Assembly: GCF_006152145.1 (NCBI RefSeq) | Contig: NZ_VDFV01000004.1 | Coordinates: 124,001 to 188,000, forward strand | Direction of reading: 5' to 3' | DNA: 64,000 nt | Source of the DNA: Rubellimicrobium roseum | GTDB lineage: Bacteria > Pseudomonadota > Alphaproteobacteria > Rhodobacterales > Rhodobacteraceae | Part shown: positions 29,487 to 39,774 of the stretch, one piece after another | Numbering within the stretch: the stretch's first letter is position 1 | Layout of the letters: the number at the start of each line of letters is the position of its first letter | Notes under the pieces: generated by a model | Database searches by the model: none | What the model saw: the letters and a program-made list of their open reading frames with translations, nothing else | What the model was told of the DNA's origin: nothing | Translations under genes and position numbers: made by a program

Positions 29487-29643
29487 GCCGGGCGCTCCGG
29501 TAAGGTTTCGTTAGGACGACCGCGCGGTGGTGGAAGAACTCGTTAACCCCGCTGCGGCATAGATGGTGAACACGGACCGCCCGACCGTCCCGGACGACAA
29601 GGGACGCGGCGAGCGGCGGAACGACGACTGCTAGGGACCCCGC

Positions 29644-31116
29644 ATGGCCACGAATATCCTGATGCCCGCCCTGTCTCCCACCATGGAGGAAGGCACGCTC
29701 GCGCGCTGGCTCAAGAAGGAGGGCGACGCGGTGAAGTCCGGCGACATCCTCGCCGAGATCGAGACCGACAAGGCCACGATGGAGTTCGAGGCCGTGGACG
29801 AAGGGGTCCTGGGCCGCATCCTCGTGGCCGAGGGGACCGAGGGCGTGAAGGTGAACGCCCCCATCGCTGTCCTCCTGGCCGATGGCGAGAGCGCCGACGC
29901 CGCGCCCGCCGGCGGCGGTCTCGGCAACGCCAGCCCCGAGGACGGCGCGAACCTCGCGCAGGCCCCGACGGCCGGGACCCCCGGCACCGGCGACTCGCCC
30001 ACCACGGTCGAGAAGAAGATGCCGAACTCCTCGGCCGAGGCTCCCGTCCCCGCGACGCCCGTCTCGCCCGTCGCCCAGGGCCCCAGCGGCCAGTGGTCCG
30101 CCGAGCAGCTGTCCGACGTGCCCGCCGGCACGGCCACCAAGACGATGACCGTCCGCGAAGCCCTGCGCGAAGCCATGTCCGAGGAAATGCGCCGCGACGA
30201 GACGGTCTTCCTCATGGGCGAGGAAGTCGGCGAGTATCAGGGCGCCTACAAGATCAGCCAGGGAATGCTGGACGAGTTCGGCGCCCGCCGCGTGATCGAC
30301 ACGCCGATCACCGAGCACGGCTTCGCGGGCATCGCCGTCGGCGCGGCCTTCGGCGGCCTCAAGCCCATCGTCGAGTTCATGACCTTCAACTTCGCCATGC
30401 AGGCGATGGACCACCTCATCAACTCGGCGGCCAAGACGCTCTACATGTCGGGCGGCCAGATGGGCTGCCCCATCGTCTTCCGCGGCCCCAACGGCGCCGC
30501 CGCCCGCGTGGCCGCCCAGCACAGCCAGGACTTCGCCGCCTGGTTCATGCAGGTCCCCGGCCTGCGCGTGGTGATGCCCTACTCCGCCTCGGACGCGAAG
30601 GGCCTGATGAAGACCGCGATCCGCGACCCCAACCCGGTCATCTTCCTCGAGAACGAGATCCTCTACGGACGCTCCTTCGAAGTGCCGGACCTGGAGGACT
30701 TCACCATCCCCTTCGGCAAGGCCAAGGTCGAGCGGGTGGGGCAGCACGTGACCCTCGTGAGCTTCGGCATCGGCATGACCTACGCGCTCCAGGCCGCCGA
30801 GGAACTGGCGAAGGAGGGCATCGAGGCCGAGGTCATCAACCTCCGGTCCCTGCGCCCCATGGACCTGCCCACGGTCATCGAGTCGGTCAAGAAGACCAAC
30901 CGCTGCGTGACCATCGAGGAGGGCTGGCCGCAGGGCTCGGTGGGCAGCTACATCGGCAGCCAGATCATGCAGCAGGCCTTCGACCACCTCGACGCCCCGG
31001 TGATCTCGCTCACGGGCAAGGACGTGCCGATGCCCTACGCCGCCAACCTCGAAAAGCTCGCGCTCGTCACCGTGCCCGAGGTGATCGAGGCCGTTCGCCA
31101 CGTCACCTACCGCTGA
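29644..31116 (+). CDS. pdhB: Pyruvate dehydrogenase E1 component, beta subunit with N-terminal lipoyl domain
   Basis: 490 residues, about 150 longer than a plain E1 beta. Residues 1-80 are a biotinyl/lipoyl domain ([15 protein letters not shown], lipoyl Lys 43), followed by a Pro/Ala/Thr linker of about 60 residues, then the E1 beta domain ([77 protein letters not shown]). Lipoylated E1 beta is a known alphaproteobacterial feature. A 157-base gap separates it from pdhA; pdhC follows after 11 bases. Confidence 0.97.
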   Translation: MATNILMPALSPTMEEGTLARWLKKEGDAVKSGDILAEIETDKATMEFEAVDEGVLGRILVAEGTEGVKVNAPIAVLLADGESADAAPAGGGLGNASPEDGANLAQAPTAGTPGTGDSPTTVEKKMPNSSAEAPVPATPVSPVAQGPSGQWSAEQLSDVPAGTATKTMTVREALREAMSEEMRRDETVFLMGEEVGEYQGAYKISQGMLDEFGARRVIDTPITEHGFAGIAVGAAFGGLKPIVEFMTFNFAMQAMDHLINSAAKTLYMSGGQMGCPIVFRGPNGAAARVAAQHSQDFAAWFMQVPGLRVVMPYSASDAKGLMKTAIRDPNPVIFLENEILYGRSFEVPDLEDFTIPFGKAKVERVGQHVTLVSFGIGMTYALQAAEELAKEGIEAEVINLRSLRPMDLPTVIESVKKTNRCVTIEEGWPQGSVGSYIGSQIMQQAFDHLDAPVISLTGKDVPMPYAANLEKLALVTVPEVIEAVRHVTYR

Positions 31117-31127
31117 GGACGCCCCAG

Positions 31128-32555
31128 ATGCCCACGCAGATCCTCATGCCCGCGCTGTCGCCCACCATGGAGGAAGGCACCCTCGCCCGCTGGCTCGTGA
31201 AGGAGGGCGACACGGTCAAGTCCGGCGACGTGATGGCCGAGATCGAGACCGACAAGGCCACCATGGAGTTCGAGGCCGTCGACGAAGGCGTCATCGGCCA
31301 GATCCTCGTCGGTGCCGGAACCGAGGGGGTGAAGGTCAACACGCCCATCGCCGTCCTTCTCGCGGAAGGCGAGGACGCCTCGGCCGCCGCATCAACGGAC
31401 GGCTCCTCCCCGGCCTCGGCCGTGGACGCGGGCGCGAACCCGCCCTCGAGCGCACCCGACCCCTCCGGGGCGATCGCCGACTACTCGCTGGGCCCCGTGC
31501 CCGAGCGGACGGGGAACGCGCCGGCCGGCCTTCTCGACTCCGCGGCGGCCAAGGTGGAGACGCCCACGACCTCCGCCGCTCCGGCCCAGTCCGCCCATGG
31601 CGGCCGGGTCTTCGCCTCGCCCCTCGCGCGCCGCATCGCGCAGGACAAGGGCCTCGACCTTTCGCAGGTGAAGGGCAGCGGCCCGAACGGCCGCATCGTC
31701 AAGGCCGACGTCGAGGGCGCCCAGCCCGCGCCCAAGGCCGCCCCGGCCCCGCAGCCCGCGCCCGTCGGCGCGGCGCCCGCCCCGGCACCCAAACCCGAGG
31801 CGCCCAAGGCTGCCGCCGCGCCGGCCCCCTCTGCCGACGCCATTCTTCGCATGTACGAGGGCCGCGACTACGAGGAGGTCAAGCTCGACGGGATGCGCCG
31901 GACGATCGCCGCGCGCCTGACCGAGGCCAAGCAGACCATTCCACACTTCTATCTGCGTCGCGACATCCGACTCGACGCGCTGCTGGCGTTCCGCACCCAG
32001 CTCAATGGCGCGCTGGAGGCCCGCAAGGTCAAGCTCTCGGTCAACGACTTCGTCATCAAGGCCTGCGCGCTGGCGCTCCAGCAGGTGCCCGAGGCCAACG
32101 CCATCTGGGCGGGCGACCGGATCGTCAAGCTCAAGCCCTCGGATGTGGCGGTGGCCGTGGCCATCGAAGGGGGCCTCTTCACGCCGGTCCTCAAGGACGC
32201 GCACCTCAAGTCGTTGTCGGCCCTGTCCGCCGAGATGAAGGACTTGGCCGCCCGAGCGCGTATCAAGAAGCTCGCCCCGCACGAATACCAGGGCGGCAGC
32301 TTCGCTATCTCGAACCTCGGGATGTTCGGGATCGACAACTTCGACGCGGTCATCAACCCGCCGCATGGCGCGATCCTCGCGGTTGGCGCAGGGGTGAAGA
32401 AGCCCGTCGTCGGCGCGAACGACCAGATCGAGATCGCGACGATCATGTCGGTGACGCTCTCGGTCGATCACCGCGTCATCGACGGGGCGCTGGGCGCACA
32501 ACTCCTCCAAGCCATCAAGGACAATCTGGAGAACCCGGTCGCGATGCTGGCATAA
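31128..32555 (+). CDS. pdhC: Pyruvate dehydrogenase E2, dihydrolipoamide acetyltransferase
   Basis: Core of the complex; transfers acetyl from lipoamide to CoA. 475 residues: a single lipoyl domain (1-80, Lys 43 in [11 protein letters not shown]) nearly identical to that of PdhB, a linker, the E1/E3-binding domain (about 160-200, [20 protein letters not shown]), a second Pro/Ala linker, then the acyltransferase domain (about 240-475) ending with the catalytic His motif [17 protein letters not shown]. No E3 gene follows in this window; it must lie elsewhere. Confidence 0.97.
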   Translation: MPTQILMPALSPTMEEGTLARWLVKEGDTVKSGDVMAEIETDKATMEFEAVDEGVIGQILVGAGTEGVKVNTPIAVLLAEGEDASAAASTDGSSPASAVDAGANPPSSAPDPSGAIADYSLGPVPERTGNAPAGLLDSAAAKVETPTTSAAPAQSAHGGRVFASPLARRIAQDKGLDLSQVKGSGPNGRIVKADVEGAQPAPKAAPAPQPAPVGAAPAPAPKPEAPKAAAAPAPSADAILRMYEGRDYEEVKLDGMRRTIAARLTEAKQTIPHFYLRRDIRLDALLAFRTQLNGALEARKVKLSVNDFVIKACALALQQVPEANAIWAGDRIVKLKPSDVAVAVAIEGGLFTPVLKDAHLKSLSALSAEMKDLAARARIKKLAPHEYQGGSFAISNLGMFGIDNFDAVINPPHGAILAVGAGVKKPVVGANDQIEIATIMSVTLSVDHRVIDGALGAQLLQAIKDNLENPVAMLA

Positions 32556-32559
32556 TTGC

Positions 32560-32590
32560 GCGGTGTCCCGTCGCTGTGACGGGACACCGC
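32560..32590 (+). terminator. Hairpin after pdhC
   Basis: Perfect 13-bp stem GCGGTGTCCCGTC (32560-32572) with GACGGGACACCGC (32578-32590) and a 5-base loop. No T tract, but the position 4 bases after the pdhC stop fits a terminator. Confidence 0.7.
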
Positions 32591-32642
32591 CAAGCCTACC
32601 TGAGACCTGCCCTTCCGAAGACTCTGCTCGAAGGAACCGTTC

Positions 32643-33056
32643 ATGTGCAGGCCCCTCGTCGCACTCGCAGCCGCCGCTTGCCTGACGGCCTGCGGGTCCT
32701 CGGCGCCGATCGCCGGACTTCCAACCGGCCTCGCCGCCCCGACGCCGTCCGAAGTCGCCGGGGTGGGCCTGCCGCCGCGTGGCGACGCCCTCACCTACCT
32801 ATGCGCCGACGGGACGGTCGTGCAGGCTGACTATCCCGACCGGGACGACGTGGATCGCTTGGGCAACACCGCGCGGCTGCGGATCAATGGGGAGAATGTC
32901 CGCATGATCCCGGCAGTTTCGGCCAGCGGTGCCCGCTATATCGGCGGCGGATTGCAATGGTGGACGCGGGGCCTCACCATCGCGTCCCTCGCCCCGCTCG
33001 GGCCGGGCGAAAGCCTCGCCTCGGCTCCGGGCACCGAGTGCCGCGCCAGCGGCTGA
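32643..33056 (+). CDS. Lipoprotein with MliC-like (C-type lysozyme inhibitor) domain
   Basis: 137 residues. A lipoprotein signal peptide ends in the lipobox LTAC (Cys 17). The C-terminal two-thirds fits MliC: YLCADGTVVQADYPD, then SASGARYIGGGLQWWTRG, a motif shared by membrane-bound lysozyme inhibitors. A second Cys (TECRAS, near the end) could form the conserved disulphide. Likely anchored in the outer membrane and protecting peptidoglycan from lysozyme; the assignment rests on motif only. It converges on cysE with 3 bases between the stops. Confidence 0.78.
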   Translation: MCRPLVALAAAACLTACGSSAPIAGLPTGLAAPTPSEVAGVGLPPRGDALTYLCADGTVVQADYPDRDDVDRLGNTARLRINGENVRMIPAVSASGARYIGGGLQWWTRGLTIASLAPLGPGESLASAPGTECRASG

Positions 33057-33059
33057 AGG

Positions 33060-33866
33060 TCACTCGCCGGGAACCCGGTGGTCCATGGCCATGGCCGGCT
33101 GGGCGCATCCGGCTTCGCCCACGATCTTGGCGGGCACGCCAGCCACCGTCTTGCAGGGCGGCACGTCATGGAGCACCACGCTGCCCGCCGCGATGCGGGA
33201 ACAATGGCCGATCCGGATGTTGCCCAAGACGTGCGCCCCCGCTCCGATCAGCACGCCGTCGCCGATTTTGGGATGGCGGTCGCCGTCCGTCTTGCCGGTG
33301 CCGCCCAGCGTCACCGAATGCAGCATCGAGACGTTGTCACCCACTACCGCCGTCTCGCCGATGACGATGGAATGGGCATGGTCGATCATGATCCCTTTGC
33401 CGATCCGGGCCGCCGGATGGATGTCGACGCCGAAGACCTCGGACACGCGCATCTGAAAGAAGTAGGCCATGTCCCGCCGGCCTTGGGTCCAGAGGTGATG
33501 CGCCACCCGATAGGCCTGCACCGCTTGGAAGCCCTTGAAATACAACATGGGCTGCAGGAACGTGTTGCAGGCAGGATCCCGATCGTTGATGGCCACGATG
33601 TCGGCGCGGGCAGCCTGCGCGATGCCGGGTTCGTCGGCCAAGGCTTCGTCGACGATCTCGCGCAGGATCTGCCCCGACATCTCGGGGGAGCTGAGCTTCA
33701 TGGCGATCCTGTAAGCCAACGCCCGCTCGAAGGTCGGGTGATGAAGGACGCTCGAATGCACCAGGCCGCCCAGCAGGGGCTCGCCCGAAACGGCAGCTTC
33801 GCCCTCGAGCCGGATGCGCGACCAGACGGGATCGAGCTCGGCTACTTGCAGTTTCGGTGTCGCCAT
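33060..33866 (-). CDS. cysE: Serine O-acetyltransferase
   Basis: Forms O-acetylserine from serine and acetyl-CoA, the first step of cysteine synthesis. 268 residues. An N-terminal helical domain (DPVWSRIRLEGEAA) is followed by a left-handed hexapeptide repeat domain from about residue 140 (GVDIHPAARIGKGIMIDHAHSIVIGETAVVGD, LGGTGKTDGDRHPKIGDGV); the catalytic Asp/His pair is in IDHAHS. GGGAGATCACC precedes the ATG. It lies just downstream of the GTA cluster on the same strand. Confidence 0.96.
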   Translation of the reverse strand: MATPKLQVAELDPVWSRIRLEGEAAVSGEPLLGGLVHSSVLHHPTFERALAYRIAMKLSSPEMSGQILREIVDEALADEPGIAQAARADIVAINDRDPACNTFLQPMLYFKGFQAVQAYRVAHHLWTQGRRDMAYFFQMRVSEVFGVDIHPAARIGKGIMIDHAHSIVIGETAVVGDNVSMLHSVTLGGTGKTDGDRHPKIGDGVLIGAGAHVLGNIRIGHCSRIAAGSVVLHDVPPCKTVAGVPAKIVGEAGCAQPAMAMDHRVPGE

Positions 33867-33982
33867 GACGGTGATCTCCCTCGCTCCGGCGGGACCCTAG
33901 CGCAGATAGGGGGCGGGAGCCATCGTGGAAGGATGAGGCTCCCGCTCGCTTGCACGCAAGGCGGATTTTTTCTCGCTGGCGA

Positions 33983-36900
33983 TCAGGTCGGAAGATCGAT
34001 CGTCCTTGCCGGCCCGGAACCGAAACGGTCGGACACCTGGGCGACCTCCGCAAGCACGGGTCCTACCCCGTCCTGAGCCTGCATCGCGGCCGAGTAGGTC
34101 CAGGTCGGGATGGAGGTGTCCAACTCGCGCAGCACCGTCTCGCCGCGCAGCAGACGCAGGCGGTAGGCCTCCCGCTCCTCGCCCAGCGGCACCTCGGGGC
34201 CCGACCAGGAGTCGCTGTCGATCCGGGTGCGCCGGACCCAGGACAGCACGACACCATCCGGCGAGCGGCGGGCGCGTAGATGGCAGACGGGATAAGGGCG
34301 GAGCCCTGTCCCCTGGAAAGCCACCGACATGTGCCGCCAGGAAGGATCAGAGGAAAGACGTCCCGCCGGACCCCAGCGGTAGTGGCGGAGCCCATTGCGC
34401 CAGCCAGCAGGAAACGGCCATTGGGTCACTGCACCGTCGAGCAGGACGAAGCGCGAGCCGGCAGGCCAGATCGGCGGCATGACCCCGTCCGTGCCGCCCT
34501 GCCCGCGCAGCCGCAGCTTTAGGTCCCAGGTCCGGGGCGCCACCAGCTCGGCTTCGGCGAACTGAAGGATTTCCCAGTTCCCCGGGGAGCCGTCGCCGAC
34601 GGCCGCGGCCGCCGCTCCGCCCAGGACCCGCTCGGGTCCCACGGAGGCGAGTGTCCCGCTGACCAACCGGACGCGCAGGGCCGGCCCGCGGTCCCATATC
34701 CCCGGCGGGGCCGCCGAAAGCGACGTGAGGGTGATCCCGACCGTGGCGGGCGCCGGCTGGGTCAGGACCGTCCGGTAATCGGCGTCGGTGTCGCTCGACC
34801 GCAGCAGGACCGGGCCCGGCCAGCGAGTGGCCGCGAAGGCCACATGCGGCGCATGTGCGACCTCGTCCCCCGACAGGAGTGGGAGGTCGAGGAACAGCGC
34901 CTCGACCGGCGCGGGGACAGCGAAGGGGCGCGGCGGGCGAGAGGCATCCTCGGTGTCGGGAACCGACCACAGGCCGGGCTCGACGCGCAGGGCCTCGATC
35001 GTTCGGGCGCCCGTCTCCTCGACCCGGTCGATGCGCCAGGAGGCCCCGTCCAGCCGGATCGCGTCACCCGGCCCCAGATGTGCCTGCGAGGGCGGCAGCG
35101 CCAAGCGAAGGGCGTCGCGGGCGACACGCGACTCCTGCAGCCAGCGCTCGGCCAGGGCCGTCCCTTCCTCGCGAAGGAGCACGAGGGGCAGAGCGTTGCG
35201 CGACAGCGTGGGCCGGTCGTCGTCCGGAAGGCGGACCTCGGCCGATACGCTGGCGTAGTCGCCGCCGTGTTCCAGGAAGCCGACCTCCACTCGGCCGGCC
35301 AGTTCGGCCTCGGGCGCGCGGATGCGGGTGACCGTCGCTCCGGCCCGCGGGTCGTGGACCATCGCGGCCGGGTCCAACTCGGTTCCTGCCATCCCGGAGC
35401 GGCTGCGGAAGACGAGCCGCCCGTCGCGCTCGGCTGCGTCGAAGCCATGGGCGAGCATCAGGGGCTGGAGCGCCTCGCGCGCGGTGCCGGGCGCCTCGAT
35501 CAGCATCCCGCGCAGGAGGCCGTGAAGGTGCGCGGTGTCGGGTTCGGGCGCGCCGCTGTCGCGGCAGATCTCCTGCACCACCGAGGCCAGGTCGCGCGCC
35601 GACGTGCGACCGTTGAGCCAGTGGCCGCGATGATAGTTGATCCCGTCGCCCCAGAGATCGTTCCTCGCCGGGAAGGCCGGAAAGGGTCGCGCGTCCCAGG
35701 CCCAGGCATGGGCCCGGTCCATGTCGACCATCGGCCCCCCATAGTGCGGCGAGACCGGGTTGTTGGCCGGGTCCGACCAGTGCCGGAACAGCGCGCGGAA
35801 GTAGCATTGCTGGATCAGGTCGTCACGGCGCCCGTTCGAGAAATGGGGGAGGACGGACTCGGACGACTTGGGGTCGAGGAACCTGTTCGGCTCGTTCGTG
35901 GCCTTGTCGAGCGTGGCGCAGCCGATCTCGGTGAACCAGATGGGTTTGGAGAGGGGAACCCAGGCGGTCGGGCTGGCCGACCGGAGGCCGTTCACCCGGT
36001 CGTGGTGGGGGTTGGACCACCAGGACTTCAGGTCCTTGAGCCGCCAGATCCAGGGCTCGCCCTGCCCGTCCGCGATCGGAGTCCGGCGCTGTGCGGCACG
36101 GTCGGCGGCAGAGGCGTAGAACCAGTCGTGAAGCTCGCCCCCCGCGACGTTGGCGGCGAGGTAGTCGATGGAATGGATATCGCCCCAGGGGGCGTCGAGA
36201 TGGTCCGTCCCGTCCCGCCAGTCCGACAAGGGCATGTAGTTGTCGATCCCGATCACGTCGATCGCCGGATCGGCCCAGAGCGGGTCGAGGTGGAACACCT
36301 TGTCGGAGGTCCCCGGCGGCTGGTGGCCGTGGTATTCGGACCAGTCGGCGGCGTAGGTGATCTTCGCGCCGGGCAGGATCGCCTTCACCTCGCGGGCGAG
36401 GCGACGCAGCGCCTCGACGGCCGGGTAGCCTTGGGGACCCCGGATGAAGGTCAGCTCGCGCATCTCCGTGCCGATGTAGAAGGCCTCCACGCCCCCGGCT
36501 GCGGCGCAGAGATGGGCGTAGTGCAGGATCATGCGGCGGAAGGACCACTCGGCTGGACCGCTGTAGGCGACACCGGTGGTCTGGGGCGCGAAGTGGTCGG
36601 GGCGGGCCTCGCCGAAGAAGGCGGCCACCTCGGCCTCGGCATGGGCGGTGCCGTCCGGGGAGCCGGGGCGGCCGGGCGCGACCGACAGCGTGATCCGGCC
36701 GCGCCAGGGCAGCGCGGGCTGCGAAGCGCCGCCGTAGGGATCGGGGAGCGCATCGCCCGCAAGCTGGTCCATCAGGAGAAAGGGGTAGAAGACGACCGCC
36801 TTCCCGCGCCGCCTGATCTCGCGGATGGCCTCGGTCACCGAGGCGTCGGTGGGCGTGCCGCCGTAGACGGGGCGGTGCCCCTCGCGCGGGACAAGCGTGG

Positions 36901-37870
36901 CTTGGGCACGGGTCACGCCCGAGACGGACCAGGGCATCCCCTCGCCGTCGGCCTCGTGGCTCTCGACCTTGGGTTCGACCCGGCAGTGGCCGGCGCGGAG
37001 GTCGTTCCCGAACCAGCAGGCCACGAGGCTGACCGACTGGAGGCGCGGGAGCTCCGTGCAGAGCTGGTCGAGCGAGACGAGGAGGTCGGGGCGGCCCTGT
37101 GGCGTGGAGATGTTGGCCGGGCGGCGGTCGGCAAAGCCGTGATCGAGATAGACCGGCGTGGTGGCCAGCGCGTATTCGCCCGTGCCGGGGATAAGTGCCA
37201 CGCCGCGCAGGAGGCGGGCGATGTCCTCGGCCTGATCGTCGGGTCGCTCGGGCGCGGGGCGGAAGACCTCGAAGGAGAGCTGGGGGACGCGGTTGCCGAA
37301 ACGGCCGAGGGGCAGGTCCTCGATGACGACGTAGGCGATGCCACGGAAGGCGGGGACGCGCCCTGCCCCCTCGACCGCCTCCAGGCGCGGGTCGGGAAGC
37401 TGGTCCTCGGTCCCTTGGTAGACCGAGAGCTGGAGGTCGGTCGTGGCGATCTCGGTCCCGTCCGCCCAGATGCGGCCCACCCCGGTGATCTCGCCCTCGC
37501 AGAGCGCAATGGCGAGCGAGACGGTGTAGCCGTAGCTCGTGACCTCGGGCTGCGGGGCGCCCTTGCCGCCCGCGCCTTCCGTCGTCGCGGTCTCGCGGAA
37601 GCGGGTGGCCCAGATGACCTGGCCCGCGAGCCGCACCGCGCCGTGGACGCGGGCGACAGGCGCGCCCTCGGAGGCCCCCGTGAGGCGGAAGCGGTCGATG
37701 CGGCCGGTCTCGACAGGGGCGCTGCCCGCGCCGAGAACCCGCTCGTCGATGGCCCGGCCCAGCATGGCACCGGCGGCACGGCCCAGCATGGCGGAGGACA
37801 GGCCCAGGACCGAACCTCCGATGGAGCCGCCCAGCGCCATGCCGGCGGCGGATAGGACGAGGGTGGCCAT
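33983..37870 (-). CDS. GTA tail tip protein g15 (megatron; TIM-barrel host-interaction protein)
   Basis: Largest GTA protein, 1295 residues, close to the RcGTA homologue. The N-terminus (residues 1-45) is Gly/Ala-rich with GxxxG spacing (ALGGSIGGSVLG), as in proteins that cross a membrane during DNA delivery. The middle holds the GTA TIM-barrel-like domain (about 430-730; KITYAADWSEYHG, VIGIDNYMPLSDWR, IWFTEIGCATLDKATNEPNRF), and the C-terminal half a phage-tail baseplate-like region. It forms the tail tip below the hub and contacts or penetrates the recipient cell. The start overlaps nothing; it begins 1 base before the g14 stop codon. Confidence 0.94.
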   Translation of the reverse strand: MATLVLSAAGMALGGSIGGSVLGLSSAMLGRAAGAMLGRAIDERVLGAGSAPVETGRIDRFRLTGASEGAPVARVHGAVRLAGQVIWATRFRETATTEGAGGKGAPQPEVTSYGYTVSLAIALCEGEITGVGRIWADGTEIATTDLQLSVYQGTEDQLPDPRLEAVEGAGRVPAFRGIAYVVIEDLPLGRFGNRVPQLSFEVFRPAPERPDDQAEDIARLLRGVALIPGTGEYALATTPVYLDHGFADRRPANISTPQGRPDLLVSLDQLCTELPRLQSVSLVACWFGNDLRAGHCRVEPKVESHEADGEGMPWSVSGVTRAQATLVPREGHRPVYGGTPTDASVTEAIREIRRRGKAVVFYPFLLMDQLAGDALPDPYGGASQPALPWRGRITLSVAPGRPGSPDGTAHAEAEVAAFFGEARPDHFAPQTTGVAYSGPAEWSFRRMILHYAHLCAAAGGVEAFYIGTEMRELTFIRGPQGYPAVEALRRLAREVKAILPGAKITYAADWSEYHGHQPPGTSDKVFHLDPLWADPAIDVIGIDNYMPLSDWRDGTDHLDAPWGDIHSIDYLAANVAGGELHDWFYASAADRAAQRRTPIADGQGEPWIWRLKDLKSWWSNPHHDRVNGLRSASPTAWVPLSKPIWFTEIGCATLDKATNEPNRFLDPKSSESVLPHFSNGRRDDLIQQCYFRALFRHWSDPANNPVSPHYGGPMVDMDRAHAWAWDARPFPAFPARNDLWGDGINYHRGHWLNGRTSARDLASVVQEICRDSGAPEPDTAHLHGLLRGMLIEAPGTAREALQPLMLAHGFDAAERDGRLVFRSRSGMAGTELDPAAMVHDPRAGATVTRIRAPEAELAGRVEVGFLEHGGDYASVSAEVRLPDDDRPTLSRNALPLVLLREEGTALAERWLQESRVARDALRLALPPSQAHLGPGDAIRLDGASWRIDRVEETGARTIEALRVEPGLWSVPDTEDASRPPRPFAVPAPVEALFLDLPLLSGDEVAHAPHVAFAATRWPGPVLLRSSDTDADYRTVLTQPAPATVGITLTSLSAAPPGIWDRGPALRVRLVSGTLASVGPERVLGGAAAAAVGDGSPGNWEILQFAEAELVAPRTWDLKLRLRGQGGTDGVMPPIWPAGSRFVLLDGAVTQWPFPAGWRNGLRHYRWGPAGRLSSDPSWRHMSVAFQGTGLRPYPVCHLRARRSPDGVVLSWVRRTRIDSDSWSGPEVPLGEEREAYRLRLLRGETVLRELDTSIPTWTYSAAMQAQDGVGPVLAEVAQVSDRFGSGPARTIDLPT

Positions 37871-38296
37871 CTAGCGGGCTCCTTCGAGGTCGAAGCGGGC
37901 CACGATGCGGGCGGCCCAGGGGGCGGAGAGCGGGGATTCGACGACGCCGTGACCGCTCAGGGAGTGGATGAAGGCAGCGGGCGCGGACAGGATGCCGAGG
38001 TGCTTGGCCACGGCGCTCTCGCGCATGCGGAAGAGGAGGAGGTCGCCGGGCTGGCCGCGACCGGGCAGAAGGAGCCGCGCGGCGGCGGCCCAGAGCCGCT
38101 CCTCGCCCTGCGGCTCGGACCAGTCGGGGCTGTAGGGCGGGACGGGGGCGGGCTCAGTCCCGTGGACCTCGCGCCAGACGCCGCGGATCAGGCCCAGGCA
38201 GTCGCAGCCGGCGCCCTTGGCCGAGGCCTGGTGGAGATAGGGGGTGCCGATCCAGAGGCGGGCGGCGGCGACGATGCGCGGTTCGGGGCGGCTCAT
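37871..38296 (-). CDS. GTA g14, NlpC/P60 family cell-wall peptidase
   Basis: 141 residues. Catalytic Cys in AKGAGCDCLGLIRG (around residue 30), with the His in AVAKHLGIL: the Cys/His pair of NlpC/P60 endopeptidases. In the RcGTA particle the equivalent protein sits at the tail tip and is thought to open peptidoglycan for DNA entry. The start ATG 38296 overlaps the g13 stop by 4 bases; a longer open frame to 38596 is a g13 shadow. Confidence 0.94.
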   Translation of the reverse strand: MSRPEPRIVAAARLWIGTPYLHQASAKGAGCDCLGLIRGVWREVHGTEPAPVPPYSPDWSEPQGEERLWAAAARLLLPGRGQPGDLLLFRMRESAVAKHLGILSAPAAFIHSLSGHGVVESPLSAPWAARIVARFDLEGAR

Positions 38297-39153
38297 CTCA
38301 GCGGCCCTCCGTCGTTGGCGCCCGAGGGGACCGGTACGGACAGGAGCCAGTCCTCGCCGGGGATGAAGGGGAAGCCGCGGAAGTTGACGAGGTTGCCGAA
38401 CTTGAGGCGGCAGGTGTCGGCCCGCTTGTCGCAGCCGAGCTCCAGGCGCAGACGGTCTGCGGGGGCAAGCGGCGCGCGCAGCGGCGACCAGAGGGCGAGG
38501 AGACGGGTGTCGCCTTCCATGCGGTCGTCGCGGATGACGCCGGACAGGCCCCGTGCCGCTCCGGTCAGGACGGACAGGCGGCCGTGCCGGAACCAACCCG
38601 GCGGCAGAGACAGGCCCGAAAGACGGAACGTCTGGCCGTCGGTGGCGCCGCAGTCGGCGGCTACCGCGATGGCGGCCAGGTCGAACCGGCAGGCGGCGTC
38701 GCCCAGGGCCGCGCCGCAGGTGGTCTGGTAGAGGCGGCCCAAGGGGCGGTTCAGCGCCTCGGTCAGGCCGCGCAGCTCGGCGTGGAAGGCGCGGCCCTCC
38801 CGCCGGATCTCGCCCAGCGTGCCACGGAAGCGCAGCTCGCGCTGGGCGGGGTCGGACCAGTTGACGTGCCAGAGGCGGACGGCGGCTTCGTCGTAGCGCC
38901 CGGCGTCGATGTCGCTGTCCGTGATCGCGTCCGAGGACAGGGTGCCCATCGCCTCGGCGTTGTCCACGGAAAGGCCGGTGCCCTGCACGGTGGCGCTGGC
39001 CGTCAGGCCGGAGTCGGGGCGGAAGTCGATGCCTTCGAAGTGCAGAGGGAGGTCGTGGTCGGTGAAGCCGAGCGTCACGCCGTCCCTGCGGGTGACGGCC
39101 CAGCAGCGGGCGACGGTGGTGGCACCCGTGGCGAGGTGGTCGCGGAGGCTCAT
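38293..39153 (-). CDS. GTA g13 baseplate hub protein (DUF2163)
   Basis: 286 residues. DUF2163 N-terminal domain (VARCWAVTRRDGVTLGFTDHD, DNAEAMGTLSSDAI) and a C-terminal BR0599-like part ending KFGNLVNFRGFPFIPGED. It has five conserved-looking cysteines (TTCGAALGDAACRFD, ADCGATDG, ELGCDKRADTC), a pattern consistent with metal or Fe-S binding in this hub family (I recall this from RcGTA structural work; not testable here). It overlaps g12 and g14 by 4 bases each. Confidence 0.94.
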   Translation of the reverse strand: MSLRDHLATGATTVARCWAVTRRDGVTLGFTDHDLPLHFEGIDFRPDSGLTASATVQGTGLSVDNAEAMGTLSSDAITDSDIDAGRYDEAAVRLWHVNWSDPAQRELRFRGTLGEIRREGRAFHAELRGLTEALNRPLGRLYQTTCGAALGDAACRFDLAAIAVAADCGATDGQTFRLSGLSLPPGWFRHGRLSVLTGAARGLSGVIRDDRMEGDTRLLALWSPLRAPLAPADRLRLELGCDKRADTCRLKFGNLVNFRGFPFIPGEDWLLSVPVPSGANDGGPLR

Positions 39154-39767
39154 GCGCGCACCTCGATCACCGGGACCGAGGGAACCTCGCCCGCCTGGAA
39201 GTTGGAGACCTGCACGCGGATCGCGTCATTGTCGAAGCGGACGGGGACATCGAACTCGAAGCCCGCGGTGACGGCGGTCCCGGCGACGGGGGCGGTCGCG
39301 AAGGTCACGCGGCCCCCGTCGAGCGTCCAGTCGTGCCGCTCGGTCCCGGCGACGGCGACGCGAAGGGTGCTTGCGACCGGGTGGGTGATCGGGCGCCAGT
39401 GGGTCGTGCCGCCCGAGGCGTAGGCCTTGCGGAGCTGGAAATCGCGAGTGGTCCCGTCACCCTGCCCGATCGGCTGGTCGAGGGGGCCCGGCGTGGCCGA
39501 GGGCGCGCAGGACTTGTGGTCGGCCCAGTCCTTCCAGCGGAAGCCGTGGAGCTGGCCGCCGCGCGCCTCGAAGAACGCGAGGAGGTCGTGGAGGTCGTCG
39601 AGCGAGCGCAGGCCCAGCCCCGCGTCGTAGCGGCGTCGCGACTGGGACCAGGGGGCGTTGCGCTCCTCGTGGCCGTTGGCGAGGGTGACGATCTCGACCC
39701 GGCGCTCGGGGCCGCCCAGGGCGCCGAAGCTGAGGGATGCGGGGAAGCAGATGTCGTGGAAGGCCAT
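39150..39767 (-). CDS. GTA g12 distal tail protein (DUF2460)
   Basis: 205 residues. DUF2460 signatures: FHDICFPASLSFGALGGPERRVEIVTLANGHEERNAPW at the N-terminus (typical of the family), RRRYDAGLGLRSLDDLHDLLAFFEARGG, FRWKDWADHKSC, and a C-terminal beta-rich segment. It forms the ring that connects the tail tube to the hub. It begins 7 bases after the g11 stop. Confidence 0.94.
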   Translation of the reverse strand: MAFHDICFPASLSFGALGGPERRVEIVTLANGHEERNAPWSQSRRRYDAGLGLRSLDDLHDLLAFFEARGGQLHGFRWKDWADHKSCAPSATPGPLDQPIGQGDGTTRDFQLRKAYASGGTTHWRPITHPVASTLRVAVAGTERHDWTLDGGRVTFATAPVAGTAVTAGFEFDVPVRFDNDAIRVQVSNFQAGEVPSVPVIEVRA

Positions 39768-39774
39768 GGGGTCC

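Noticed and set aside
29487-29643. Riboswitch or leader peptide between pdhA and pdhB
   Set aside because: The 157-base gap shows no clear terminator/antiterminator pair or short frame with a meaningful codon pattern.
34844-37855. 1003-codon plus-strand frame opposite GTA g15
   Set aside because: Composition (Val, Gly, Arg, Asp) and lack of motifs mark it as a shadow of the g15 coding strand.
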